DNA of 44,689 nt from the NCBI GenBank assembly GCA_017643305.1, contig JAEPNQ010000023.1:1-44689 (forward strand), read 5' to 3'. The DNA comes from Marinibacterium sp. GTDB lineage: Bacteria; Pseudomonadota; Alphaproteobacteria; Rhodobacterales; Rhodobacteraceae. A program made the translations under genes and the position numbers. The notes below the pieces were generated by a model. That model was given only the letters and a program-made list of their open reading frames with translations. It had not been told where the DNA came from and did no database searches. The first letter of the stretch is position 1, and every line of letters begins with the position of its first letter. Below, in pieces: positions 16,861-25,893 of this stretch.

Positions 16861-18576
16861 ATGCCATTTCGCGCTCCGGTTCAAGATTACGAGTTCATCT
16901 TCAACCACGTTGTTGGATACGATACGGTACCCGAAACCAACCGTTTTTCTGAAGCGGGCGGAGACATGGTTTCGGCCATCCTGCAGGAAGCAGGCAAAAT
17001 GTGTGATGACATCATCGCACCGCTGCAACGCAATGGCGATCTTACACCCGCCTTTCTGGAAAATGGCGTGGTCCGCACCTCGCCCGGGTTTTCTGACGGT
17101 TGGCAGGCGATTGCCGAAGGTGGCTGGATTGGGATGAACGGGGATCCGGAATATGGCGGTATGGGTCTGCCGATTGCGCTGGCCTCCTGCGTGAATGACA
17201 TGATGAGCGCGGCGTGCCTGTCGCTGCAGCTGGCTCCGCTGATGAGCCAGGGCCAGATCGAGGCGCTGGAACACCATGCCAGCGATGCGCTGAAAGAGCT
17301 GTATATCCCCAAGCTTGCCTCTGGTGAATGGTCGGGGACGATGAATCTGACAGAGCCGCAGGCTGGGTCTGACGTGGGTGCGCTGCGGTCCAAGGCGGAA
17401 CCGAACGGTGATGGCACCTACGCGGTGAGCGGGCAGAAGATTTACATCAGTTGGGGTGACAACGACTTTACCCAAAACGTCTGCCACCTGGTGTTGGCGC
17501 GGTTGCCCGATGGTGTGCCGGGCACCAAGGGTATTTCGCTGTTCCTTGTGCCAAAGCGTATCCCGGACGAGAACGGCGAAGCGGGCGTCGCCAATTCGCT
17601 GCGCGTGGTCAGCCTGGAGCACAAGATGGGCCTGCACGGGTCGCCAACCTGTGTGATGGAATATGACAACGCCACAGGCTGGCTTGTGGGTGAGCCGCAT
17701 AACGGCATGGCCGCGATGTTCACGATGATGAACAACGCGCGGTTGGGCGTCGGGTGCCAGGGCATCGGCGCGGCCGAAGGTGCGTATCAACACGCGCTGG
17801 CCTTTGCCAATGATCGCAAACAGGGTCGCACGCCGGTGGGCGATGGTACTGGGACAATTCTAGACCATGCCGATGTGCGCCGCATGCTGGCGACAATGAA
17901 GGCGGACATCTTTGCCGCGCGGTCTATTGCGCTGGCCTGTGCTGTCGCGATCGATATGCAAACTGCCACTGGTGATGTGGAGTGGAAGGCGCGCGCGGCG
18001 TTGCTGACCCCAATTGCCAAGGCGTTTGGTACTGATGTCGGGCTGGATGTGGCCCAGATGGGCGTGCAGGTGCATGGTGGCATGGGTTTTGTCGAAGAAA
18101 CAGGCGCAGCGCAGTATGTGCGCGATGTGCGAGTGACATCTATCTACGAAGGTACAAACGGCATTCAGGCCATGGACCTCGTCGGTCGCAAGATGATGGA
18201 TGGCGGGGAAGAAGCCGGTCGTCTGCTGGACGAAATCGAAGCCGCAGCCGAGGCTGCGCGCGACGTCCTGCCAGATCTGGCCAACTCGGTCTGGGAAGCC
18301 ACAGAAAGCCTGCGTGAAGCCACTGATTGGCTGGTGGAACAGAAAGACATGAACCAGCGGTTCGCCGGTGCGGTTGCCTATCTGCGCGCCTTTGCGCGGG
18401 TTCTGGGCGCGCATTACCACCTGTCGGCGGCGATGGCGGACCAGGGCGGGCGGCGCGAGGCGCTTGCGCGGTTCTATACCCAGCGGCTATTGCCAGAACA
18501 TGCCGGGTTGCTGGCGCAGGCACAGCAGGGGGCTGAAGGGCTCTATGCGCTGAGCGCGGATGATCTGGCGGCCTGA
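16861..18576 (+). CDS. Acyl-CoA dehydrogenase, long DmdC-like form
   Basis: A 571-residue FAD enzyme that oxidises an acyl-CoA to the enoyl-CoA and passes electrons to ETF. It has an N-terminal extension, then YIPKLASGEWSGTMNLTEPQAGSD (FAD/substrate loop), a beta domain with ISLFLVPKR, and the C-terminal helical domain with QVHGGMGFVEE and SIYEGTNGIQAMDLVGRK, where the glutamate of YEGT is the catalytic base in relatives. A roughly 130-residue tail follows. Its length and architecture match DmdC, the 3-methylmercaptopropionyl-CoA dehydrogenase of DMSP demethylation in roseobacters, but paralogues act on other acyl-CoAs, so the substrate is open. The ETF-QO gene at 30.7 kb could receive its electrons. 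Confidence 0.88.
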   Translation: MPFRAPVQDYEFIFNHVVGYDTVPETNRFSEAGGDMVSAILQEAGKMCDDIIAPLQRNGDLTPAFLENGVVRTSPGFSDGWQAIAEGGWIGMNGDPEYGGMGLPIALASCVNDMMSAACLSLQLAPLMSQGQIEALEHHASDALKELYIPKLASGEWSGTMNLTEPQAGSDVGALRSKAEPNGDGTYAVSGQKIYISWGDNDFTQNVCHLVLARLPDGVPGTKGISLFLVPKRIPDENGEAGVANSLRVVSLEHKMGLHGSPTCVMEYDNATGWLVGEPHNGMAAMFTMMNNARLGVGCQGIGAAEGAYQHALAFANDRKQGRTPVGDGTGTILDHADVRRMLATMKADIFAARSIALACAVAIDMQTATGDVEWKARAALLTPIAKAFGTDVGLDVAQMGVQVHGGMGFVEETGAAQYVRDVRVTSIYEGTNGIQAMDLVGRKMMDGGEEAGRLLDEIEAAAEAARDVLPDLANSVWEATESLREATDWLVEQKDMNQRFAGAVAYLRAFARVLGAHYHLSAAMADQGGRREALARFYTQRLLPEHAGLLAQAQQGAEGLYALSADDLAA

Positions 18577-18578
18577 GG

Positions 18579-19625
18579 ATGGACGGTGATTCGCCCGAAG
18601 TGCTGAGTTACCCATTTCGCGATGCGCCGGGTTCCGGTGAAGCCATCGAAGTGGCAGATGGCGTGCTATGGATGCGCCTGCCGCTGCCGATGAAGCTGGA
18701 CCATGTGAATGTCTACGCACTGGATGACGGCGATGGTTGGACCATCGTGGATACCGGGTTTGACGACCACAAGACGCGGGAATTCTGGGGCAAATTGCTG
18801 GACGGACCGTTGCGCGGACGACCGGTGAAACGAGTGATCGCCACACATCATCACCCTGATCATATAGGGCTGGCAGGCTGGTTTCAGACCAACCACGGCG
18901 CAGAGCTGATCACGACGCGGACCAGTTGGCTTTTGGGGCGGATGCTGACGCTGGATGTGCAGACACAGGTTCCCGAAGAAACCATCGCGTTTTGGCGGAC
19001 GACGGGAATGGACCCGGAAATTCTGGCCAAGCGGGTCGCAGAGCGACCCTTTAACTTTGCCGACATGGTGGCGCCACTGCCGCTGGGCTTTACCCGGATC
19101 AAGCAGGGCGACCAGATCCCCTTTGGTGGGCGAATGTGGGATATTCATATCGGTGATGGTCACGCGCCGGAACATGCTACGTTCTGGAGCCGGGACGATC
19201 ACCTGGTTCTTGCCGGGGACCAGATTCTGCCTTCGATCAGCCCGAACCTGGGGGTCTACCCGACTGAACCCATGGCCGACCCGGTGGGTGAATGGATCGA
19301 AAGCTGTGAACGGTTGGCACGGCTGACCACACCGGACCAGCTGGTTTTGGGCGGTCACAAGCTGCCGTTCTCTGGCGCGCCGCTGCGAATGCGTCAGCTG
19401 CTGGAGAACCACCACAGCGCGCTGGACCGTCTGCGCGACCATCTGGACAAGCCGAAATCCGCGTCGGAATGTTTCATGCCCTTGTTCCGCCGATCAATCG
19501 GGGAAACCGAATACGGGCTGGCACTGGTTGAAGCGGTGGCGCATGTGAGCCATCTTTACCAAACAGGGCAGGTCACGCGTGCCCTGCGTGCAGACGGAGC
19601 TTGGGTTTATCAGGCGCGCCCGTAA
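18579..19625 (+). CDS. MBL-fold metallo-hydrolase
   Basis: A 348-residue metallo-beta-lactamase-fold hydrolase. The zinc-binding motif is THHHPDHIG (HxHxDH), with VDTGFD before it, GHAPEHA in the third ligand position, LAGDQILP supplying the bridging aspartate, and a late GGHKLPF histidine. It starts immediately after the acyl-CoA dehydrogenase stop (2-nt gap), so co-transcription is likely and a thioester or acyl-CoA-related role is plausible but unproven. Confidence 0.88.
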   Translation: MDGDSPEVLSYPFRDAPGSGEAIEVADGVLWMRLPLPMKLDHVNVYALDDGDGWTIVDTGFDDHKTREFWGKLLDGPLRGRPVKRVIATHHHPDHIGLAGWFQTNHGAELITTRTSWLLGRMLTLDVQTQVPEETIAFWRTTGMDPEILAKRVAERPFNFADMVAPLPLGFTRIKQGDQIPFGGRMWDIHIGDGHAPEHATFWSRDDHLVLAGDQILPSISPNLGVYPTEPMADPVGEWIESCERLARLTTPDQLVLGGHKLPFSGAPLRMRQLLENHHSALDRLRDHLDKPKSASECFMPLFRRSIGETEYGLALVEAVAHVSHLYQTGQVTRALRADGAWVYQARP

Positions 19626-19636
19626 AAGGGGGAAAC

Positions 19637-20071
19637 ATGGCAGACGGCGAAATGGAGCAGGCGGGTGTTCCCCGTGCGCGCGAGGTGCATGCCGACCCTG
19701 GCGCGCAGACCGTCGTGGAGAACCTGCCCGAGGGTCTGAAAAAACCGGTCTCGCAGAAAAGCCCGGCACAATGGGCCTACGAACGCATGATCCTGTATAT
19801 TCAGAACTTCGAAAAGCAGCTGGATGCGGAACACGAGGTCGCAATGGGTTTTGCCGGCAGCGATGCGGGCGTGCTGCGGATCGAGGGTATGGGGTTCTTT
19901 GATCCGGACATCATCACGTTTTACGGCACCGATCCGACAGGGGCCAAGACGCAGCTGGTGCAACATGTTAGCCAGCTGAGCGTGCTGCTGCGGGCGCTAC
20001 CAAAACGCGATAAGACCGCAGAAGCCAACCGAATTGGGTTCCGGCTGGCGGCGGAACTGGACAGCGACTGA
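19637..20071 (+). CDS. DUF6173 family protein
   Basis: A 144-residue cytoplasmic protein of unknown function common in Rhodobacterales. The conserved core is PAQWAYERMILYIQNFEKQL, then DAEHEVAMGFAGSDAG and GFFDPDIITFYGTD. The first 50 residues look flexible and charged. ATG 19637 follows AAGGGGGAA and lies 11 nt after the MBL-fold gene, suggesting the same transcript. Confidence 0.85.
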   Translation: MADGEMEQAGVPRAREVHADPGAQTVVENLPEGLKKPVSQKSPAQWAYERMILYIQNFEKQLDAEHEVAMGFAGSDAGVLRIEGMGFFDPDIITFYGTDPTGAKTQLVQHVSQLSVLLRALPKRDKTAEANRIGFRLAAELDSD

Positions 20072-20139
20072 AGCCTGCCGCTTGCGATGCATAGCATTCT
20101 CGCGTTCAATCATGTGAACCAGTGGGAAAGGCAGGCAAG

Positions 20140-21935
20140 ATGGCGAACGGGACTGTTCTTTCAGCTTATGGATATGCGCTGAAACGCGGGTATCTGTTTA
20201 GCGCTGTTTATCTGTCAGTGCAGATCCTGGCCTTTGCCCTGATTGTCCCGTTCGTAGCGGGTCTGATCAAACTGGCGGTTTCCCTGTCGGATCAAAGTGC
20301 GTTGACTGATCAGGATATCGCCGGTTTCCTGCTGAGCCCGGTTGGCTTGATCGCTGGAATCCTTGTGATTGCCACCTTGCTGGTGGCCGAGGTTTTGGGA
20401 TTTGCGCTGATCGCATCCGCCCAGCGGGCAGGGGGCGGGCTGCGCCAGGTCCTGCGTGCGTCTTATGAACGTGTGGTGGGGCGACTGACGCGGCTTTTGG
20501 TGTTTGCCGTTCTGTTCGTGCTGCGTGTTCTGCTGATTGCCGCGCCTTTCGTGGCGATTGCTGGGTATCTTTATCTTACGCGACTGACGGATTACGACAT
20601 CAACTATTACCTCAGCACCCGCCCGCCAGAGTTTCTGCGAACCGGGGCCTTGATTGCTGCGGTGTTAGCCATTGGCGCAGTGTTGTTGGTCGTACGGCTC
20701 AGTTCATGGTTTCTGTCGGTACATCTGGTGCTGTTCACGGATACGCCTGCCTCCCACGCCTTTGCCGAAAGCGCGGCGCGGACAGAGGGCATGAAGCTGG
20801 ACATCGTGCGCAAGATCGCCATTTGGCTGGTGGTGCGGGCGCTAGCGGCGGCGGTGATCGGCGGCGTGACTGGGTTTGTCGCCAACCTGGCGCCCATCGA
20901 TTGTGGCCTGCGGCTGGCGCTGACGATAGTGCTGGTGGCGGTGATGATCTGGGCGATGGCCAACCTGGTGCTGAACGCGGTCTCGCTGGCGGCCCTGGCC
21001 CGAGTGATTGACCGCATCTTGCCGTCCACGGACCGCGAAATTGAAGATCCCCCGCATCTGGCGCACCCCGCGCTTGGCGCGCTGGTTCTGTCAGGGCTGT
21101 CCGCTGCGGGTCTGATCGGTGGCGCACTGGTGTTGGATACAGTTTCGCCCAAGGATGAGGTGGAGATCATCGCCCATCGCGGGGGTGCGCTGCACTACCC
21201 GGAAAATACCGCCGCCGCAATTGAGCACGGGATCGAAGCGGGCGCGGACTGGATTGAGATCGATGTGCAGGAAACCGCAGACGGGAATTCGCAGTGATCC
21301 ATGACAGCGACTTCATGAAGGTCGCAGGGGTGGAACTGAAAATCTGGGATACGACCCTGGCCGATTTGGCCGAAATCGACATTGGCGAGCGGTTCAACCC
21401 GGCCTTTGCCCGGGAACGTACGCCGCTGTTGCGGGATGTTCTGGAACAGACGCGCGACCGGTCCAAGCTGCTAATCGAACTGAAATATTACGGCCATGAC
21501 GAGGCGCTGGAACAGAAGGTTGTTGATCTGGTGGAGGCTGCGGGCATGGCTGATTAGATCGCGGTCATGTCCCTGAAGTACCCGGCGTTGCAGAAAATAC
21601 GCGCCTTGCGGCCCGATTGGCGGGCCGGGGTTCTGGCAGCCACGGCCATCGGGGACCTGGTGGGGTTGGAGGGGGATTTCGTCGCCGTCAGCACCGTCAC
21701 CGCGACCCCCCGCCGCATCCGTGAAGCGGACGATGCGGACAAGGCGATCTATGGGTGGACGGTGAATGATGCTTTGGGCATGTCGCGCATGATTTCGCGT
21801 GGGGTGGAGGGGCTGATCACCGACGATCCGGCCACTGCACGCAAGGTTCTGGAGGTGCGGGCGCAGCTGAGCGCGCCGGAGCGATTGCTGCTTTCGCTGG
21901 CGGATATCATTGGGCTGGAGACGGTCAAACAGTGA
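20140..21935 (+). pseudogene. Membrane-anchored glycerophosphodiester phosphodiesterase, broken twice
   Basis: About 598 codons. Residues 1-350 form a multi-helix membrane domain of the GDPD-membrane type; the catalytic domain starts at IIAHRGGALHYPENTAAAIE with the expected HRG and WIEIDVQ blocks. At about 21285-21288 the frame breaks: restoring one G to GGG gives ADGEFAVIHDSDFMKVAG, the family's 'DG..VV.HD' motif. The resumed frame (21294-21557) then meets TAG at 21555-21557; CAG-to-TAG would explain it. Beyond the stop the same frame runs on through YGWTVNDALGMSRMISRGVE, with GLITDDPATARKVL to 21935, a complete GDPD C-terminus. Probably inactive. Confidence 0.88.
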
Positions 21936-22029
21936 TCTCGGCCCCGCGACGACCTGTGCCGCCAACACGTGGTGACAGCGCTCACCGAATCCAGTATTTA
22001 GCGATTAAACACGAATAGGAAGGATTATC

Positions 22030-22164
22030 ATGTCCGATTACAAGCACGGTACCATGGACATTACCGAACAGGAAAAGACCTTCGAAGGTTTCATCAAGGC
22101 AGGCACCTGGCTGGCAATTGCTGTCATCGCGGTACTGGTGTTCTTGGCCATTTTCGCGTCCTGA
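22030..22164 (+). CDS. aa3-type cytochrome c oxidase subunit IV
   Basis: A 44-residue gene easily missed because of its size. The product begins [20 protein letters not shown] and continues with one membrane helix ([18 protein letters not shown]). This is the small subunit IV of alphaproteobacterial aa3 oxidases such as those of Paracoccus and Rhodobacter, bound at the edge of the complex with its short N-terminus in the cytoplasm. AGGAAGG lies 7-8 nt before the ATG. The main oxidase genes are not in the window. Confidence 0.88.
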   Translation: MSDYKHGTMDITEQEKTFEGFIKAGTWLAIAVIAVLVFLAIFAS

Positions 22165-22179
22165 TTTTTGGGTTCCGGT

Positions 22180-22803
22180 ATGCGTCTGATCCTGTGCCTT
22201 ATGGCGCTGGTGCTTCCGCTGGCGGCCTGTTCGACGAAACCTGCGATTTACGCGGACGACGCAGCAATCAGAGCAGCCTCGTACCGCGATCCGGGCCCGG
22301 CTTATATCACCGTCTACACAATGATCCGGAACCAGACCGGCGGTGGCGGGCATTCGGCAATGTTGATCAACGCATCCCAGCGCGTAATATTTGATCCCGC
22401 TGGGTCGTTTTATCTGGATGTCGTGCCGGAACGGAACGATGTTCTGTATGGTATCACACCGAACGTCGAATTCTATTATCGCAGCAGCCATGCGCGCAGC
22501 ACTTACCACGTGCTTTCGCAGACATTCCGAGTGTCGCCTGAACAAGCAGAACTGGCTTTTGAATTGGCAAATCAGGCCGGGCCTGTTGCGGACGCGCTTT
22601 GCGCCGATTCTGTCGGCAGGATCTTGCGTCAGCTGGATGGCTTCGAAAGTGTCACACCGACAATGTTCCCCGCCGCTCTGTCCAAGCAGCTTTCGCAGCT
22701 GCCAGGCGTGACCGAGTTCCGGTATTACGAAGATGATGATCCGGACCTGCAGGCCGCTCTTGCGGACAACAACGCTCGCCTAGCCGCCCAGAAGAAACAG
22801 TAA
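22180..22803 (+). CDS. Hypothetical lipoprotein with GGGGHSAMLI motif
   Basis: A 207-residue exported lipoprotein. MRLILCLMALVLPLAACS has a lipobox (LAAC) cut before Cys16 or Cys17, with Ser following, which suggests outer-membrane sorting. The centre has GGGGHSAMLINASQRVIFDPAGSF, reminiscent of a papain/NlpC-like or DUF4105-like peptidase entry motif, but I cannot confirm the fold. It lies 15 nt after the cytochrome oxidase subunit IV gene and is probably co-transcribed. Its 3' end overlaps the convergent azlD by 24 bp. Confidence 0.7.
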   Translation: MRLILCLMALVLPLAACSTKPAIYADDAAIRAASYRDPGPAYITVYTMIRNQTGGGGHSAMLINASQRVIFDPAGSFYLDVVPERNDVLYGITPNVEFYYRSSHARSTYHVLSQTFRVSPEQAELAFELANQAGPVADALCADSVGRILRQLDGFESVTPTMFPAALSKQLSQLPGVTEFRYYEDDDPDLQAALADNNARLAAQKKQ

Positions 22804-23115
22804 TCCGTATAGAACCGCGGCCCCCGCGGTGATGGAGGCCAGAACGTTGCGTGTAAGCAGGCCCACGGTGATGGTCGCGATTGCTGCGCTCATCCGGGCA
22901 ATATCTGGCTGCCCGCCGGTGGCCGCAGGCCAGATCACCAGCGGGGCGACCAGCGCAGGCAGCATGGCCACGGCCGTGTATCGCAGGTGGCGCAAGAACC
23001 ATGCGGGCAATTGCCTGCCTCCGACAAGCCCGATGAACAGAAAACGCAAAGCGTAGCTGCCGAGCGCCATACCGATGATGATGATCCATAGCTGGATAGG
23101 ATCAGGTGTGTTCAT
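22780..23115 (-). CDS. azlD: AzlD family branched-chain amino acid exporter subunit
   Basis: A 111-residue protein with four predicted membrane helices (WIIIIGMALGSYALRFLFIG; a P-rich second; ARMSAAIATITVGLLT; ASITAGAAVLYGLLFLLGG). The family motif 'YALRFLF' near the N-terminus and 'R.LRY.A.A.LPAL..P' are present. AzlD is the small subunit pairing with AzlC to export branched-chain amino acids or analogues. It overlaps azlC by 4 nt. Confidence 0.88.
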   Translation of the reverse strand: MNTPDPIQLWIIIIGMALGSYALRFLFIGLVGGRQLPAWFLRHLRYTAVAMLPALVAPLVIWPAATGGQPDIARMSAAIATITVGLLTRNVLASITAGAAVLYGLLFLLGG

Positions 23116-23828
23116 ATCTTCATACCCCGGCGTTCAAGCATCAGTTCCACCTGTGCCCCGGCCATCATCCCCGCAATCCCGGCAATGATCAGCCCGAGGT
23201 TATAGGCCACACCCGCCGCCAGCAGCGACATGACGCTGCCCACCAGCGCGGCCATCACATGGGCAGGCGTCCGGAGCATTGGCGCGATCATCGCGAGGAA
23301 GGTGATGGGCAAGGCAAAATCAATCGCCCAGCTTTCCGGGATACGTGACCCGACCACGGCGCCCGACAGCGTTGCACCGACCCAGACCGGGGCGATCAGC
23401 ATGTTGGTGCCAAAGTAATATCGCAGCCGTTCACTAATGGTCATCGCAGGTTCGTTTTCAAACTTGGCGATGGACAGTGCATAAGACTGGTCCACCAGCA
23501 CATAGGCCGCGAGCACCCTCTGCCATAGCGGTGCGTCACCTAGATAGGGTGTCAACGACGCCGAATACATCGCCACCCGCAGGTTCACCGCCAGCGCCGA
23601 AATCAGGATGATCAACGTCGGTGTGTGGTCCTGCATGAGCGTCAACGCGGTGAACTGGGACGCACCGGCAAAGACCGAAACCGTAAATACCATGGTTTCA
23701 TACAGTTGCAGACCGGCCTCTGTGGCGAACACACCGAACAAAATGCCGAAAGGTCCCGCGATCAGAACGAAGGGTGTGCTGTCGAGCATACCGGACAAAA
23801 GATAGGATTTCTTGGTGGTGCGGCCCAT
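23112..23828 (-). CDS. azlC: AzlC family branched-chain amino acid exporter subunit
   Basis: A 238-residue inner-membrane protein with a typical AzlC core: PFVLIAGPFGILFGVFATEAG, VFTVSVFAGASQFTALTLM, the NLRVAMYSASLTPYL motif and DQSYALSIAKFE. With AzlD it forms an amino-acid exporter. The ATG at 23826-23828 (MGRTTKK) is preferred: AAGGA lies 6 nt upstream of it but directly abuts the alternative ATG at 23832-23834. The gene is divergent from fdhD, with under 50 nt between the starts. Confidence 0.9.
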   Translation of the reverse strand: MGRTTKKSYLLSGMLDSTPFVLIAGPFGILFGVFATEAGLQLYETMVFTVSVFAGASQFTALTLMQDHTPTLIILISALAVNLRVAMYSASLTPYLGDAPLWQRVLAAYVLVDQSYALSIAKFENEPAMTISERLRYYFGTNMLIAPVWVGATLSGAVVGSRIPESWAIDFALPITFLAMIAPMLRTPAHVMAALVGSVMSLLAAGVAYNLGLIIAGIAGMMAGAQVELMLERRGMKI

Positions 23829-23877
23829 GTCCATTCCTTACAGTGCCATCGTTCGCAGTAGTCCTCATCTGAAAGGT

Positions 23878-24765
23878 ATGCAATTGGCGCAGCACACAAA
23901 CGTTGCGGATTTCTTGATCGCACCGGATCTGGACCGGCCGGGGCTGACGCGCCGGTTGACCGGGCTTGATCAGAATGGCCAGCCGCAGGACCTGTCGGTG
24001 GTCGAAGAACGCCCGCTGACGATTTTCCTGAACAGCCGCGAAATCGTGACGGCGATGACCATCGGCGATTACCCGGAATACCTGGCGCTGGGCTTCCTCC
24101 GGAACCAGGGTATGCTGGCTGCCGACGAACAGGTGACGCAGGTGGATTATGAAGAAGACATAGACACGGTCGTGGTGCGCACAGCAACTGAGACTAGTTT
24201 CGAAGACAAGCTGCAGAAGAAAACCCGCACCAGCGGTTGCGCAGTCGGCACGGTGTTTGGCGATATGATGGAGGGCTTGGAGGGGCTGACCTTGCCCGAT
24301 GCCCCGGTGCGCACATCATGGCTGTATGACCTGTCGGCGCGGATCAATCGCACCCCTTCACTGTATCTGGAGGCTGGGGCGATCCACGGAACGGTACTGT
24401 GCCAGGAAAATCGTCCCCTAATCTACATGGAAGATGTTGGGCGGCACAACGCGGTCGACAAGATCGCGGGCTGGATGTTCCATCATGGGGAAACGGGGGG
24501 CGACAAGATCCTCTACACCACGGGCAGGTTGACCTCAGAAATGGTGATCAAGACGGCGCTGATGGGTGTTCCCACGCTGGTGTCCCGCTCTGGTTTTACT
24601 GCCTGGGGGGTGGAGATCGCACGTGATGTCGGGCTGACCCTGATCGGCCGTATGCGTGGGCAACGGTTTGTATGCCTGGCCGGGGAAGACCGGCTGGCGT
24701 GGGATACGGACCCTGCATCGGTTTCGGATGAACCGCGCAAAAGCCGGCGCAAGTCGGCGGGGTGA
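23878..24765 (+). CDS. fdhD: Formate dehydrogenase accessory sulfurtransferase FdhD
   Basis: A 295-residue sulfurtransferase that moves sulfur from a cysteine desulfurase onto the bis-MGD molybdenum cofactor, needed for formate dehydrogenase activity. The active-site region is RTSGCAVGTVFGD at about residues 119-131; E. coli FdhD has a C-x2-C pair, whereas here only the first cysteine is kept. Further blocks are AGAIHGTVLC, YMEDVGRHNAVDKIAGW, TTGRLTSEMV and SRSGFTAWGVEIA. ATG 23878 is chosen because the upstream in-frame ATG at 23827 lies inside azlC. It opens a molybdenum-cofactor block. Confidence 0.93.
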   Translation: MQLAQHTNVADFLIAPDLDRPGLTRRLTGLDQNGQPQDLSVVEERPLTIFLNSREIVTAMTIGDYPEYLALGFLRNQGMLAADEQVTQVDYEEDIDTVVVRTATETSFEDKLQKKTRTSGCAVGTVFGDMMEGLEGLTLPDAPVRTSWLYDLSARINRTPSLYLEAGAIHGTVLCQENRPLIYMEDVGRHNAVDKIAGWMFHHGETGGDKILYTTGRLTSEMVIKTALMGVPTLVSRSGFTAWGVEIARDVGLTLIGRMRGQRFVCLAGEDRLAWDTDPASVSDEPRKSRRKSAG

Positions 24766-24802
24766 CCGGGATGTGTGTGTTTCTGAGTAGGGTTTGCAGC
24801 GC

Positions 24803-25405
24803 ATGACCCGACCTCTGGGCATCATCCTTGCAGGAGGGCGGGCGACGCGTATGGGTGGCGGTGACAAAGGGTTGCTGGACGTGGGCGGGCAGACCTTGCT
24901 GGCCCGTGTCATCGCGCGGCTGGGTTCGCAGGTGGCGGGCATAGCGTTAAACGCAAACGGAGATGCCGCCCGGTTTGAAGCCTTTGGACTGCCGGTACTG
25001 CCTGACAGCGTAGCGGGTTTTCCAGGGCCATTGGCAGGCGTGCTGGCAGGGCTCGATTGGGCGGCGCAGCAGGGGGCGGACGCGATTGTGACCGTCGCTG
25101 CCGACACGCCGTTTTTCCCGCTGGATCTGGTGGATCGTTTGCAGGCGATTGCTGATGGCATGGACAATCCTCTGGTTCTGGCCGCAACGCCAGACGGGCG
25201 TCAGCCGACTTTTGGCCTCTGGCCAGTGGCTTTGCGGGATGACCTGCGCGCCGCTTTGGCAGACGGGCTGCGCAAGATCGTCATGTGGACCGATGGCCAT
25301 GGTGGGCGACAGGCCATGTTCGACGATCCGGGAGAGCCATTTTTCAACGTGAACACCCCTGATGACCTAGTCTATGCCCGTGCATTGCAGGAGGCCGGAG
25401 GATGA
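24803..25405 (+). CDS. mobA: Molybdenum cofactor guanylyltransferase
   Basis: A 200-residue enzyme joining GMP from GTP to molybdopterin to make MGD. The N-terminal nucleotide-binding signature GIILAGGRATRMGGGDKGLL is complete, followed by LPDSVAGFPGPLAGVLAGL and the metal-binding VAADTPFFPLDLV. The late FFNVNTPDDL is also typical. ATG 24803 is taken over the TTG 9 nt upstream. It overlaps mobB by 4 nt (ATGA). Confidence 0.94.
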   Translation: MTRPLGIILAGGRATRMGGGDKGLLDVGGQTLLARVIARLGSQVAGIALNANGDAARFEAFGLPVLPDSVAGFPGPLAGVLAGLDWAAQQGADAIVTVAADTPFFPLDLVDRLQAIADGMDNPLVLAATPDGRQPTFGLWPVALRDDLRAALADGLRKIVMWTDGHGGRQAMFDDPGEPFFNVNTPDDLVYARALQEAGG

Positions 25406-25893
25406 GAGTGTACGGCGTGGTTGGCTGGAAAAACGCGGGCAAGACCGGGCTGATGGAACGTCTGGTGGCCGATATCACCGGGCGTGGGTTCACGGTGTCC
25501 ACGGTCAAACACGCCCATCACAGCTTTGAGGTGGATCATCCGGGCCGGGATAGCCACCGCCACCGGGTTGCTGGGGCAAGCGAGGTTTTGCTCGCGTCCC
25601 GCAACCGGGTTGCGTTGATGCGCGAGCTGCGCGGCGCGCCGGAACCACCCCTGGCCGACCTGCTGGGCCAGCTGGCCCCGGTCGATCTGGTATTGATCGA
25701 AGGCTACAAACGCGAACCCCATCCCAAGGTCGAAGCGCATCGCGCGGAACCGGGTAACCCACTGATCGCGCTAGAGGATGTAACAGTGCGCGCGGTTGCA
25801 TCCGATGCGCCGCTGACGCTGGACCGCCCTGTCTTCGATCTGGACGATACCGTTGCAATTGCCGATTTTATCCTCGCCGAGGTGGGGCTGTGA
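25402..25893 (+). CDS. mobB: Molybdopterin-guanine dinucleotide biosynthesis adapter MobB
   Basis: A 163-residue P-loop GTP-binding protein that assists MobA. The P-loop is GWKNAGKTGL at residues 8-17, where relatives read 'G.k.sGKTTL'. It is followed by TVKHAHHSFEVDHPGRDSHR and VDLVLIEGYKREPHPKVE, both standard MobB blocks. It overlaps both mobA and the moeA fusion by 4 nt, indicating tight translational coupling. Confidence 0.94.
   Translation: MRVYGVVGWKNAGKTGLMERLVADITGRGFTVSTVKHAHHSFEVDHPGRDSHRHRVAGASEVLLASRNRVALMRELRGAPEPPLADLLGQLAPVDLVLIEGYKREPHPKVEAHRAEPGNPLIALEDVTVRAVASDAPLTLDRPVFDLDDTVAIADFILAEVGL

Noticed and set aside
2608-21557. In-frame stops as recoded codons (selenocysteine, pyrrolysine or readthrough)
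   Set aside because: All three stop codons are represented (TAA, TGA, TAG), no SECIS-like structure was seen, two of the genes also carry frameshifts, and the families involved are not selenoproteins.
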